A stretch of DNA of 64,000 nt. It comes from Litorivivens sp041624475 (GTDB taxonomy: Bacteria; Pseudomonadota; Gammaproteobacteria; Pseudomonadales; Spongiibacteraceae). The DNA lies in the NCBI RefSeq assembly GCF_041624475.1, contig NZ_JBFJUX010000002.1, forward strand, positions 62,001 through 126,000, in the 5' to 3' direction. A model generated the notes under the pieces. It searched no databases, was not told the origin of the DNA, and saw nothing but the letters and a program-made list of their open reading frames with translations. Below, one piece after another: positions 8,568 to 16,584 of this stretch (its first letter is position 1; each line of letters begins with the position of its first letter). A program made the translations under genes and the position numbers.

Positions 8568-9050
8568 TCACTCCAGTCGCCAGACATCTTCGCGGCTCGC
8601 GTAGTCTAATAGTCTATCCAGACAAGTTCCATCGGGAAGGGGCAGTTCGGGGGCAATTTCTGCCAGTGGAACAATAACAAAGGGCCGCTCCTGCAGGCGC
8701 GGGTGGGGCAGGGTCAGCTCGCTGCTGCTGAGCTGCAGGTTGCCGTAAAGCAGGATGTCGAGATCGAGGGTTCGGGCGCCCCAACGAACTGTGCGTACCC
8801 GCCCCTGTTGCTGTTCAATGGTCTGCAGAGCGTGCAGCAAGTCGAGGGGTTCCAGTGCGGTGCGCAACTCGGCCGCCGCGTTGACAAAATCGGGTTGCTC
8901 GCCGGGGCCGACAGCCTTGCTGCCATAGTAGTTGGAGGTGCGCACCAGCTCTATCGACGGGTGGGCCCCTAATGCAGCCAGTGCACGCGTGATTTGGCTG
9001 CGCGGGTCATCCAGGTTGCTGCCCAGGCCGATATAGCAGGTTTGCATCAC
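8568..9050 (-). CDS. folK: 2-amino-4-hydroxy-6-hydroxymethyldihydropteridine pyrophosphokinase
   Basis: 160 residues, typical length. Transfers pyrophosphate from ATP to 6-hydroxymethyl-dihydropterin in folate synthesis. Motifs: YIGLGSNLDDP at the N-terminus, RWGARTLDLDILLYG (metal-binding DLDxLLY) and LPHPRLQERPFVIVPLAEIAP. It overlaps pcnB by four bases (ATGA), implying translational coupling. Confidence 0.96.
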   Translation of the reverse strand: MMQTCYIGLGSNLDDPRSQITRALAALGAHPSIELVRTSNYYGSKAVGPGEQPDFVNAAAELRTALEPLDLLHALQTIEQQQGRVRTVRWGARTLDLDILLYGNLQLSSSELTLPHPRLQERPFVIVPLAEIAPELPLPDGTCLDRLLDYASREDVWRLE

Positions 9051-10411
9051 GACGAGCGCGGCGGATTCCGGTGCCGTGGTTTGCGGCGGCGACGGCCATT
9101 GTTATTGCGGGCGGGGCGGTCGCCGGCGATTTTTTTCTGCATGCCCTCGCGGGTTCCCTCGTCCGCTTCCTGGAATGCGGTCCACCAGGGGCCCAGCTCT
9201 TCCGGAATTTCACCGGCTTGCTCGCGCAGTAGCAGGAAGTCGTAACCGGCTCGGAAGTAGCGATGTTCCAGCAGTTCCTGGGCGCGGCGTCCGGTGCGGC
9301 GCGGCAGTCGCAGCTGCAGCTCCCAGATATCGCGCATGGGCATCGAAAAACGCTTGGGAATGGAGGTGTGCTGCTGCTGGGCCGAGACGCAGTTCTGGGC
9401 CGCCTGATGAAGCGCGGGAATCTCGGGCACGCCCTCGGCTTGCAGCTGGGCCATTTCCCGGCGCACCACCGGCCACAGCATGACCGCGAAAAGAAAGGCG
9501 GGGGTGACCGGCTTGTTCTGGCTGATGCGGGCGTCAGTATTGATCAGGCCCTGCTCGATCAGTGCTGCCGCGCTGGGGTCGTCGCCGTCCAGTACCGCCT
9601 GCGTGGCGGGAAACAGTGGGCGGAACAGGTTGTAGTGTTTCAGCAGGGCATACACCCGCAGCGCCTGACCTTCCATAAACAGTTTGAGCACTTCATCAAA
9701 CAGGCGGGCGGCTGGAATCTGTTCCAGCAGTGGCGCCAGCTTTTTCAGGGGCGCGGCGGTACGGGCTTCCAGCGTAAAATCGAGCTTGGCGGCAAAACGT
9801 ACCGCGCGCAGCATGCGCACCGGGTCTTCCTGATAGCGATTGGCGGCATCGCCGATGATACGCACTTCGCGTTTTTCCAGGTCACTCAGGCCTCCGACGT
9901 GGTCGAGGACGGTGAACTTCTCACTGCAGTAGTAGAGTGCGTTGACCGTGAAGTCCCGGCGCACAGCATCTTCTTCCAGCGTGCCGTAGACATTGTCCCG
10001 CAGCAGCATACCGCTTTCACCGGCGACGGCGGTTTTGCCGTTGCCATCTTCGTGGTTGCCGCGGTAGGTGGTGACTTCGATGATTTCCCGGCCAAAGCGA
10101 ACGTGCACAATCTTGAAGCGGCGGCCAATAATACGGCTGTTGCGAAACAGCTGGCGCACTTCTTCGGGCGTCGCATTGGTTGCGATGTCAAAGTCTTTGG
10201 GTTGTTTGCCCAGCATCAGGTCGCGGACACCGCCACCGACCAGGAAAGCATCAAAGCCGCCGCTGCGAAGTCGGTGCATGACTTTCAGAGCGCTGTCACT
10301 GATATGCTTGCGGGATACCGGGTGTTCGTCGCGACTGAGTATCCGGGGAAATTTTTCCGAGCTGGTTTTTCGTGTCACGGCAGAGGTGATTTTTGTCCAG
10401 AGATTAGCCAC
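9047..10411 (-). CDS. pcnB: Poly(A) polymerase I
   Basis: 454 residues from a GTG at 10411-10409. Adds 3' poly(A) tails that promote RNA decay. The class II nucleotidyltransferase core is clear: FLVGGGVRDLMLGKQPKDFDIAT contains the GG...DxD catalytic signature, followed by RRFKIVHVRFG and RRDFTVNALYY. The C-terminus is basic and rich in Arg and Asn (RPARNNNGRRRRKPRHRN), usual for PcnB. It heads the pcnB-folK-dgk-panB transcript and follows the cbrB-pcnB gap that holds the proposed sRNA. A separate extended -10 promoter lies 50 bases upstream. Confidence 0.96.
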   Translation of the reverse strand: MANLWTKITSAVTRKTSSEKFPRILSRDEHPVSRKHISDSALKVMHRLRSGGFDAFLVGGGVRDLMLGKQPKDFDIATNATPEEVRQLFRNSRIIGRRFKIVHVRFGREIIEVTTYRGNHEDGNGKTAVAGESGMLLRDNVYGTLEEDAVRRDFTVNALYYCSEKFTVLDHVGGLSDLEKREVRIIGDAANRYQEDPVRMLRAVRFAAKLDFTLEARTAAPLKKLAPLLEQIPAARLFDEVLKLFMEGQALRVYALLKHYNLFRPLFPATQAVLDGDDPSAAALIEQGLINTDARISQNKPVTPAFLFAVMLWPVVRREMAQLQAEGVPEIPALHQAAQNCVSAQQQHTSIPKRFSMPMRDIWELQLRLPRRTGRRAQELLEHRYFRAGYDFLLLREQAGEIPEELGPWWTAFQEADEGTREGMQKKIAGDRPARNNNGRRRRKPRHRNPPRSS

Positions 10412-10460
10412 TTAGATCCATTCATCAGTTATATAAAACAGGCGAATCAGCCAGCGGCGC

Positions 10461-10469
10461 ATTCTAGCA
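10461..10469 (-). promoter_or_regulatory. Extended -10 promoter element before pcnB
   Basis: On the minus strand TGCTAGAAT matches the extended -10 pattern TGnTAnnnT (TAGAAT hexamer at 10466-10461). No good -35 is visible at 16-18 bases. It would start the pcnB mRNA about 40 bases upstream of the GTG, independent of the sigma-54 transcript. Confidence 0.5.
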
Positions 10470-10536
10470 TAGAACAATTTGTGCGCAGCACTTGATTGCA
10501 GGGGAGGGGGGAGGGGATTAAAAATTGCTGGCCCAG

Positions 10537-10567
10537 AAATGAAGAAGGGGAAAACAGTGTCTTCCCC
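10537..10567 (-). terminator. Intrinsic terminator of the CrcZ-like RNA
   Basis: On the minus strand GGGGAAGAC (10567-10559) pairs with GTTTTCCCC (10555-10547) around a three-base loop, with one G-T pair, followed by the pyrimidine-rich tail TTCTTCATTT. Confidence 0.68.
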
Positions 10568-10645
10568 ATCCAGGTCTCTATGCAATTGTTTTTATTGGTT
10601 TTTCTGCTCTTATTATTATTGTTGTCTGTTATTATTCTTATTCGC
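10537..10645 (-). ncRNA. Predicted CrcZ-like, Hfq-binding small RNA
   Basis: Predicted from position and sequence. Twelve bases downstream of a well-formed sigma-54 promoter begins an A-rich strand. Read on the minus strand it contains in-frame A-R-N triplets, the motif bound by the distal face of Hfq: six triplets at 10642-10625 (AAT AAG AAT AAT AAC AGA), eight at 10623-10600 (starting AAC AAT AAT AAT) and four at 10596-10585 (AAT AAA AAC AAT). A strong hairpin with a pyrimidine-rich tail ends it near 10537, giving about 109 nt. In Pseudomonas the same cbrB-pcnB gap carries crcZ, a CbrB/sigma-54-driven RNA that sequesters Hfq/Crc and lifts catabolite repression. This RNA is shorter than CrcZ (about 400 nt) and could read through further. 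Confidence 0.72.
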
Positions 10646-10655
10646 GTATACCTAT

Positions 10656-10671
10656 AGCACCTACTGTGCCA
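10656..10671 (-). promoter_or_regulatory. Sigma-54 (-24/-12) promoter
   Basis: Minus strand reads TGGCACAGTAGGTGCT. The GG and GC dinucleotides are exactly 10 bases apart and the fit to TGGCAC-N5-TTGCW fails at only one position (G for T). Predicted start near 10645. The adjacent gene cbrB encodes a sigma-54 activator. Confidence 0.82.
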
Positions 10672-10747
10672 ACTATGTAATTTGCTTTAAAAACAACAGG
10701 TTAGTCTATGTGTTCGGTGATTTTGATGGCTAGGTATTAATGCCTAT

Positions 10748-10795
10748 TGTTACTGTTCTGCCCGCCTGCTGTTACTTTTTACATTTTGGGTAACG
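10748..10795. promoter_or_regulatory. Triple half-site cluster, candidate CbrB enhancer
   Basis: Three copies of one half-site: TGTTAC at 10748-10753 and 10770-10775, and its inverse GTAAC(G) at 10790-10795. They recur at 22 and 20 base intervals (two helical turns) and the nearest is about 77 bases upstream of the -24 element, the usual distance for a sigma-54 enhancer. From memory, CbrB sites at Pseudomonas crcZ have similar TGTTAC/GTAACA halves; this needs checking. Confidence 0.55.
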
Positions 10796-10899
10796 TCCCA
10801 ATAACTTTATTTTGTGACAGAATGGCGTTTTTAAGGAACTTTTGCAGTATTTTGTGTACAGCCGTCAATTTTGGGTCTACCGCAACTGCCGCATTTGGG

Positions 10900-12330
10900 T
10901 CAGGCTGATTTGGAGGTCTTTTTCCGCGGTATACCCAGCCGCTGACGTCGTTCCCACAGGCATTTTCGGCTCACGCCCAGTTTTTGCGCCAGCTCGGTTT
11001 CGCTCATGGAGTCCTGGTGCTCCAGCACAAAGCGCTGGAAATAATCTTCCAGTGACAGGTCTTCGTTAGGGTCCAGCGCGTTATTTTTGGGTTTGTTCGC
11101 AGGCTCCGACTCTTTGCGGGGTTTGTTGTCCGCCGGCTTTTGCTTGCTGCGCATCTGGCTGACATCTACCAGTTCCAGATCGATATCGAGCAGGTCATTA
11201 TCGATTTCATTGCCATCGCTGAGAATGACAGCGCGCTCCACGGCATTTTCCAGTTCGCGGATATTGCCCGGCCAGATATAGGTGGTTATGGCTTGAATAG
11301 CCTTGGGCGAGAAAAACATCTCGTCTTTGCCCAGCCGATCACAGCAGCGTTTGAGCACGGCTTCGGCAATCTCGAGAATATCCTTGCCGCGTTCGCGGAG
11401 GGGAGGCAGCTCAAGGCGCACTACACCGATGCGATAGTACAGGTCTTCCCGGAACTCATGTTCGCGCGCCATGGTCTTGAGGTCGCGGTGGGTGGCGCAG
11501 ATCAGTCTGACGTCAACAATGCGGGCGTGAACCGAGCCAATGCGGCGAATTTCGTTCTCCTGAATAAAGCGCAGCAGTCGCGCCTGAGCTTCCATGGGCA
11601 GCTCGCCAATCTCATCCAGAAAGAGGGTGCCGCCGTCGGCCGCCTCGATCAGTCCGATACGGTTGGCATTGGCGCCGGTAAATGCGCCTTTTTCGTAGCC
11701 GAACAGTTCCGATTCAATGAGGGTTTCGGGAATGGCGGCGCAGTTGACTGAAATAATGGGTTTGTCGGCGCGGCTGCTGCGATTGTGAATGGCTTTCGCG
11801 ACCAACTCCTTGCCCGTGCCGGTTTCGCCGTGGATCAATACCGTCGCTTCTGTGGGGCCCACTTTTTTGATGCGCTCGTAAAGGGTGGTCATGCTCTTGC
11901 AGCTGCCGATCATTTCGCCCAGTTGCGGCTGGCCGCGCAGCCCCTTGCGCCGTGGGCGGCTGCCGTTTTCTGCTTTATCTTCGGAGTGGGCCTCGATATT
12001 GCGTCTGACCGCTTCCAGCATCTCGTCGTGATCGAAGGGTTTGGCGACGTAGTCGACGGCGCCCTGTTTCATGGAGTCGACAGCCGAGCGCAGGCTGGCG
12101 TAGCTGGTCATGATAAGGACGGGAGATTCGGTTTGCTGGATCAGCTCGGTGCCGGGCGCACCGGGCAGACGCAGATCGGAGATGATGAGGTCAAAGTCGT
12201 CGAGGGTGAAGTTCGCCAGCGCTTCTGCGACAGAGGAGGCTTCCTGCACACTGTAGTCGTTGTGTTCCAGCAGGCGCCGCAGGGCTTTGCGGATTACGTC
12301 TTCGTCTTCGACTATCAGAATGTCACTCAT
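10900..12330 (-). CDS. cbrB: CbrB, NtrC-family sigma-54-dependent response regulator
   Basis: 476 residues, close to Pseudomonas CbrB. Receiver domain at 1-120 with phospho-acceptor Asp52 and conserved Lys97; AAA+ domain from about 140 with Walker A GETGTGKE at 168-175 and the sigma-54 contact loop GAFTGA at 215-220; a linker rich in Lys/Pro/Glu near 405-430; and a Fis-type helix-turn-helix at the C-terminus (SETELAQKLGVSRKCLWERR). Partner of CbrA. Orthologues control carbon and nitrogen use by activating sigma-54 promoters, chiefly that of the CrcZ RNA. The identity rests on synteny (cbrA upstream, pcnB downstream) as well as architecture. Confidence 0.93.
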   Translation of the reverse strand: MSDILIVEDEDVIRKALRRLLEHNDYSVQEASSVAEALANFTLDDFDLIISDLRLPGAPGTELIQQTESPVLIMTSYASLRSAVDSMKQGAVDYVAKPFDHDEMLEAVRRNIEAHSEDKAENGSRPRRKGLRGQPQLGEMIGSCKSMTTLYERIKKVGPTEATVLIHGETGTGKELVAKAIHNRSSRADKPIISVNCAAIPETLIESELFGYEKGAFTGANANRIGLIEAADGGTLFLDEIGELPMEAQARLLRFIQENEIRRIGSVHARIVDVRLICATHRDLKTMAREHEFREDLYYRIGVVRLELPPLRERGKDILEIAEAVLKRCCDRLGKDEMFFSPKAIQAITTYIWPGNIRELENAVERAVILSDGNEIDNDLLDIDLELVDVSQMRSKQKPADNKPRKESEPANKPKNNALDPNEDLSLEDYFQRFVLEHQDSMSETELAQKLGVSRKCLWERRQRLGIPRKKTSKSA

Positions 12331-12394
12331 TTCATACTCGCAAATCTGGCTGAATCAGAGAGCCGGGTGCTGGCGCGCCCTCGATGGCAGAGAA

Positions 12395-12428
12395 AATGTT
12401 ACCAATCTGCCCAAGCGTTCGTAACATT
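12395..12428. promoter_or_regulatory. Inverted repeat in the cbrA-cbrB gap
   Basis: AATGTTAC (12395-12402) and GTAACATT (12421-12428) are perfect reverse complements 18 bases apart, 65-100 bases upstream of cbrB. The half-sites are the same TGTTAC/GTAACA as those before the CrcZ-like RNA. Confidence 0.45.
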
Positions 12429-12485
12429 CAAACATACCGCGTCGCAGCGCCTTTTGCCAGTCCTGAACGCGGTTGCAGTGCTGCG

Positions 12486-15425
12486 CTAGGAAATGAAGGG
12501 GGGCAGGGTGATGTGCACACAGGTGCCGCGGCCGGTATCTGCGACCGGACTTTCAATTCTGATCTCGCCGTTGAGTTCTTCAATGATGTTGTAGACCAGC
12601 GCCAGCCCCAGCCCCGTGCCTTTGCCGGGTTCCTTGGTGGTAAAAAAGGGCTCGAAGATTTTTTCCAGCGCGTGGCTGGGAATGCCGCTGCCACTGTCGC
12701 AAACAGACAGTTGAATAGCGTCTCCGCCCTCGGCCCGGACGGTGATGATACCGCCGGGTTCGCTGGCGTCGCGGGCGTTGGCCAACAGGTTGATCAGCAC
12801 CTGAATCAGGCGCTGGGCCTCTGCGGCCGCCAGCAGCCCCGGCGGACACCGATTGACGAATTTTACCTGCGTAGCTTCGCGGTCGAGTGACAGCAGCTGA
12901 ATGGCTTCCTGGACACAGTGGTCGATATCGACCGCTTCGATATTGCTGGCCTGGGCGTCGCGTCCCTGGTGAGCGAAGTTCACCAGACTTTGCACAATGC
13001 CGGTGATGCGCTGGGTTTGCTTGATGATCTGGTCAGCGGATTCCAGCACTTCGGGTTCGCTTGAATCATAGCGCAGGTTCTGGGCGAGGCAGGCTATACC
13101 GGTGACCGGGTTGCCTATTTCGTGGGCTACCCCGGCTGCGAGGCGGCCGATGGAGGCGAGGCGTTCCTGGTGGGTGAGTTTGTCTTCCATCAGGTGGGTT
13201 TCGGTGACGTCTTCGACAATGATGACCTGCTCGCTGCGTGCCAGCGGGTCAACCGAGGCCTTGTGCAGATTGAGGATGCGGCTGCCTTCCTCGCTCTCTA
13301 GAGAATGCTTGCGCCAGTGCAGGTCGCCGCTGGCGAGAAAGCTCTCGAGCAGGGTATGCCAGTCTTCGTCGAGGTCGGTCAGGCGCGAGCCGGTGATGTC
13401 ATCGCTGGCGATGCCGGAGAGTTCACTCATCGCCCGATTCCACATCAGGATTTCACCGTCGCTGCCGAGTGAGCACAGCCCGATGGGCAGTTCGTCGAGA
13501 GTTTGCCGGTGGTAGCGGCGCAGATTGTTCAGGTCTGCCGCCAGCCCGGTCAGGTGGGCGTTATAGAGCTCCAGCCGGCTTTCGATAAACGTGATGTCTT
13601 CGCTGCTGGTGGTGGGGTCCGAGACATAAGGCAGTTGCTGGTCCACCAGCGACTTGGCCACGCCCGGCCCCATCAGGGCCGACAGGTTAATCTCGATGCG
13701 ATCGCGCAGACGCCGCAGTGCGTAGGGGCGACGCTCATCGGGGGTGAGCTGGAGCTCTTCCAGTGCGCGTGCGACTTCGCGGTGAGCTACGTTGTCACCT
13801 AGAACATAAGCGAGTCGCTGTTGCATATCTGCGGCATCGCGCAGATCCAGAATCTGTCGAACGGGGCGGTTCAGGTCATCCAGGGTGCAGACTTCGGCAG
13901 CGATGCGCTCTTCGTCAGGGGTATTGGTCAACAGGGAAACCGCAATGAACACCAGCGCATTGGCCGTTAATGACAGAGCGACCACGGCTACCCAGTAAAG
14001 GTCTTCCGGCAAACCGGCGACGTAAAACGACAGCAGCAGGCTGGAGTCGACGAGCTCGACCAGGCTGGCAAGGGAGCCCCATGCCCATACCGCGAAGCCC
14101 ACAAGCAGCCCCGCGATCAAACCGTAGCTGTTGGCGGAGGGCCAGTAGAGTATGGCCAGCACCCCCGGAAAGAACTGCACGCAACCGGACATAGCGGCGA
14201 TGGCGAGCTGGCTGAGGGTGTTGTTGTCCGGGATGGCGAAGTAGAACAGGTAGCCGGCGCCGATAATCACAGCGACCAGAAGCTGGCGAGTGCGCAGTAG
14301 CCAGAGGTAAATATCGCGGCGACTGTCCGGCTGAAACAGGGGCAGTATCAGGTGGTTGAGCGACATGCTCGCCAGCGCCAGTGTGGCGACAATGATGACC
14401 CCGCTGGCGGCGGACAGGCCGCCGATAAAAGCGAGGTAGGACAGCCAGTCATGCCCGCTCTGCTTGCCGATGATCAACGAGTAATATTGAGCCGCAGCGT
14501 CGGTGCCGAGAGCCTCGCCTGCCCAGAGAATGGGAAAGACCGGCAGACTGATCAGCATCAGGTAGAGCGGAACAGCCCAGCTGGCGACTTTCAGATGCCG
14601 GGGGTTAGGGTTTTCTGCAAATACCAGATGAAACACGTGGGGCAGGCAGACGGCGCTGGCAAAGAACATGACCAGCGACATGCGGGTGGTATCGCCGCCG
14701 ACAGGTTTGTTGAGCACTTCGACCAGGGCCTCTTGGCCGCTGAGCCAGGTTTGCATATTGTCAAAGCTGCCGAAAACGTAAATCACGGCAAAGATGCCGG
14801 TCAGGCCGAACGCCAGCAGTTTTACGACGGATTCAAAGGCAATGGCGGTGACCAGCCCGCGGTGACTTTCGCGCGAATTCAGATGGCGTGAACCGAACAG
14901 GATGGCAAAGACAATGATGACCACACAAAACAGCAGCGCCAGCACATCGCGCTGTTGCTGGCTGTCGGCGGGGTTGTCCGGCCGGCCGCTCAAAACCTGC
15001 ATGGATTCCGACACCGCCTGAATCTGCAGGGTCAGCAGCGGCAGCATTGCCAGCAGCATGAAAATGGTGATCAGTGAACCGGCCCATTGGCTGCGAAAGC
15101 GAAAGGTGAGCAAGTCGGCCAGCGAGCCCAGACGGTAGCTCTGGCAGATACGCATCAGGGGGGCCAGCAGCAGGGGGTAGACGATAAACACCGTTGCTAC
15201 CCCCAGGTAGTAGTTCATGTAGCCGTAACCGGAAACACGCGCCTGTTCGACCACACCGTAGATACCGTAGGCACTGACGAAGACGCCCAGGGACAGAACA
15301 TAGGTGGCGGGGTGCCGGTTCAGCCAGTCGGACATCAGCCGGCGTTCGGCGGCGTAGGCGATGGCAAAGAGCAGAATTAAATAAACCGAGCCCAGCAGGA
15401 AGAGATTGAGGAACTCAGCGTTCAT
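12486..15425 (-). CDS. cbrA: CbrA, transporter-fused sensor histidine kinase
   Basis: 979 residues from the ATG at 15425 (MNAEFLNLFLLG), which overlaps the end of cbrX. The N-terminal half (about 1-500) is a multi-span SLC5/sodium-solute symporter-like membrane domain; then a STAC-like/linker region, a PAS domain at about 630-740 (ELPIGLCSLGSDGEILMWN) and a histidine kinase with H-box AAGVAHEIGNPVTGI and the ATPase boxes NLLANARDAS, DSGSGIP and GKGTGLGLALVYNI. This is the CbrA architecture (983 residues in P. aeruginosa). It autophosphorylates and passes phosphate to CbrB; the membrane domain may sense or transport a substrate (histidine in Pseudomonas). Confidence 0.93.
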   Translation of the reverse strand: MNAEFLNLFLLGSVYLILLFAIAYAAERRLMSDWLNRHPATYVLSLGVFVSAYGIYGVVEQARVSGYGYMNYYLGVATVFIVYPLLLAPLMRICQSYRLGSLADLLTFRFRSQWAGSLITIFMLLAMLPLLTLQIQAVSESMQVLSGRPDNPADSQQQRDVLALLFCVVIIVFAILFGSRHLNSRESHRGLVTAIAFESVVKLLAFGLTGIFAVIYVFGSFDNMQTWLSGQEALVEVLNKPVGGDTTRMSLVMFFASAVCLPHVFHLVFAENPNPRHLKVASWAVPLYLMLISLPVFPILWAGEALGTDAAAQYYSLIIGKQSGHDWLSYLAFIGGLSAASGVIIVATLALASMSLNHLILPLFQPDSRRDIYLWLLRTRQLLVAVIIGAGYLFYFAIPDNNTLSQLAIAAMSGCVQFFPGVLAILYWPSANSYGLIAGLLVGFAVWAWGSLASLVELVDSSLLLSFYVAGLPEDLYWVAVVALSLTANALVFIAVSLLTNTPDEERIAAEVCTLDDLNRPVRQILDLRDAADMQQRLAYVLGDNVAHREVARALEELQLTPDERRPYALRRLRDRIEINLSALMGPGVAKSLVDQQLPYVSDPTTSSEDITFIESRLELYNAHLTGLAADLNNLRRYHRQTLDELPIGLCSLGSDGEILMWNRAMSELSGIASDDITGSRLTDLDEDWHTLLESFLASGDLHWRKHSLESEEGSRILNLHKASVDPLARSEQVIIVEDVTETHLMEDKLTHQERLASIGRLAAGVAHEIGNPVTGIACLAQNLRYDSSEPEVLESADQIIKQTQRITGIVQSLVNFAHQGRDAQASNIEAVDIDHCVQEAIQLLSLDREATQVKFVNRCPPGLLAAAEAQRLIQVLINLLANARDASEPGGIITVRAEGGDAIQLSVCDSGSGIPSHALEKIFEPFFTTKEPGKGTGLGLALVYNIIEELNGEIRIESPVADTGRGTCVHITLPPFIS

Positions 15426-15591
15426 CCGGGGCGGCATCCTGCTGGCTGATATAAACAAACACTACGACGGCCAGCCAGATCAGGTGCGGCCGGTACCAGG
15501 CTACGCTGTCGTTCAGCAGCCACTGCTCCAGTGAGGGGGTGAACAGGAAAAACACGGTAAACAGTAATATCAGGGAGGAATGTATCAGCAT
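15415..15591 (-). CDS. cbrX: CbrX-like small membrane protein upstream of cbrA
   Basis: 58 residues, ATG at 15591-15589, stop TGA at 15417-15415, overlapping cbrA by 11 bases. Two hydrophobic segments: roughly residues 4-18 (HSSLILLFTVFFLF) and 37-49 (LIWLAVVVFVYIS), joined by a linker with WYRPHLIW. Pseudomonas also has a short two-span protein directly before cbrA that is co-transcribed and coupled to it. The overlap, membrane character and position make this a real gene although it is very short. Its function is unknown; it may assist CbrA folding or translation. An eight-base-pair hairpin ends five bases before the start codon. Confidence 0.75.
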   Translation of the reverse strand: MLIHSSLILLFTVFFLFTPSLEQWLLNDSVAWYRPHLIWLAVVVFVYISQQDAAPDER

Positions 15592-15595
15592 CACC

Positions 15596-15616
15596 GGGCC
15601 TCTCGGTTAGAGGCCC
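15596..15616. promoter_or_regulatory. Perfect hairpin before cbrX
   Basis: GGGCCTCT (15596-15603) and AGAGGCCC (15609-15616) pair exactly around five bases. There is no T-tract downstream on the minus strand. The stem includes the AGAGG that would serve as ribosome binding site of cbrX, so it could control cbrX-cbrA translation or mark the end of the gluQ message. Confidence 0.55.
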
Positions 15617-15654
15617 AATGGTAATAGAGCCTGTTCGCGAATGTAAAACATCGA

Positions 15655-16548
15655 TCAGTCGAAGAACGCGCTTTCTGGCAAACCCATAACTGCGGGCAGT
15701 TGTTGTCGGTGCCAATGGTCCACTGCGTGATTGAGGATGCGCTCGACGGAGCTCTGTTGAGCACGCGGCGGCAGTTCCTGCCCGAGAAAGCGCAGGGCCA
15801 GTAACAGGTTGTCGCAGGCGCGGCTGTCATCAATGGCGGCGGCAAAGGTCTGCTTGCTGAGTTTGTGGCCGTCGCTGCCAACGATAACGGGGAAGTGCAG
15901 GTAGGTCGGTGTTGGCAACGCGAGTCTGGACTGCAGCAGTCGCTGTCGGGGGGTGGACACCCAGAGGTCGGAGCCGCGCACCACGTGATTGATGCCCTGA
16001 TAGGCATCGTCAACCACGACCGCGAGTTGATAGGCATAGTAGCCGTCGCGTCGCCGGAGGGTGAAATCGCCCACCTCCTGTAACAGGTTCTGTCGCAGGG
16101 GGGCTTGCAGCAGGTCGTGGGCCTCCCATATCTCATCCGGTACTGCCAGTCGAATAGCGCAGTCTTCCTCATTGACGCTGGCGACACAGGCTCCGCGATG
16201 GATGCCGTCGAAACGAGCGAGTTGGCGTCGGGAACAGCTGCAGCGAAAAGCGTCCCCAGAAGACAGGAGCTGCTGCAGGGCAGCATCGTAGGCCTCGGAA
16301 CGCGTCGACTGTTCCAGTACGGGGCCGTCCCAGTTGAGCCCGTGGCGGCGCAGCGTATTCAGAATGCGCTCGTCGGAACCGGCAATTTCCCGAGGCGGAT
16401 CGATATTTTCCATTCGCAACAGCCACTGCCCGCCATGAGCTCTGGCGTCGAGAAAACTGGCGAGGGCGCCAATCAGGGAACCAATATGCAGCGGGCCGGT
16501 GGGAGAGGGGGCAAAGCGGCCAATATAAGGCGATTCTGGGGAGTACAT
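15655..16548 (-). CDS. gluQ: Glutamyl-Q tRNA(Asp) synthetase
   Basis: 297 residues, matching YadB/GluQ, a truncated glutamyl-tRNA synthetase that glutamylates the queuosine base of tRNA(Asp). N-terminal RFAPSPTGPLHIGSL contains the class I HIGH motif; KLSKQ is the KMSKS equivalent. The zinc region CSCSRRQ...GIHRGAC keeps three cysteines but carries His where the E. coli protein has Tyr. No anticodon-binding domain, as expected. It lies directly downstream of dksA (36 bases), the usual dksA-gluQ pair. Confidence 0.96.
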   Translation of the reverse strand: MYSPESPYIGRFAPSPTGPLHIGSLIGALASFLDARAHGGQWLLRMENIDPPREIAGSDERILNTLRRHGLNWDGPVLEQSTRSEAYDAALQQLLSSGDAFRCSCSRRQLARFDGIHRGACVASVNEEDCAIRLAVPDEIWEAHDLLQAPLRQNLLQEVGDFTLRRRDGYYAYQLAVVVDDAYQGINHVVRGSDLWVSTPRQRLLQSRLALPTPTYLHFPVIVGSDGHKLSKQTFAAAIDDSRACDNLLLALRFLGQELPPRAQQSSVERILNHAVDHWHRQQLPAVMGLPESAFFD

Positions 16549-16584
16549 GCAGATGAAGGGGCGGCGCGAACCGCCCGCTCAGGA

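Noticed and set aside
9263..10495. A 410-residue plus-strand open frame opposite pcnB
   Set aside because: Shadow of pcnB; it would cover the pcnB promoter and has no domain or ribosome site.
10479..10733. An 84-codon plus-strand frame in the cbrB-pcnB gap
   Set aside because: Low-complexity composition from the A-rich RNA on the other strand; no ribosome site or family.
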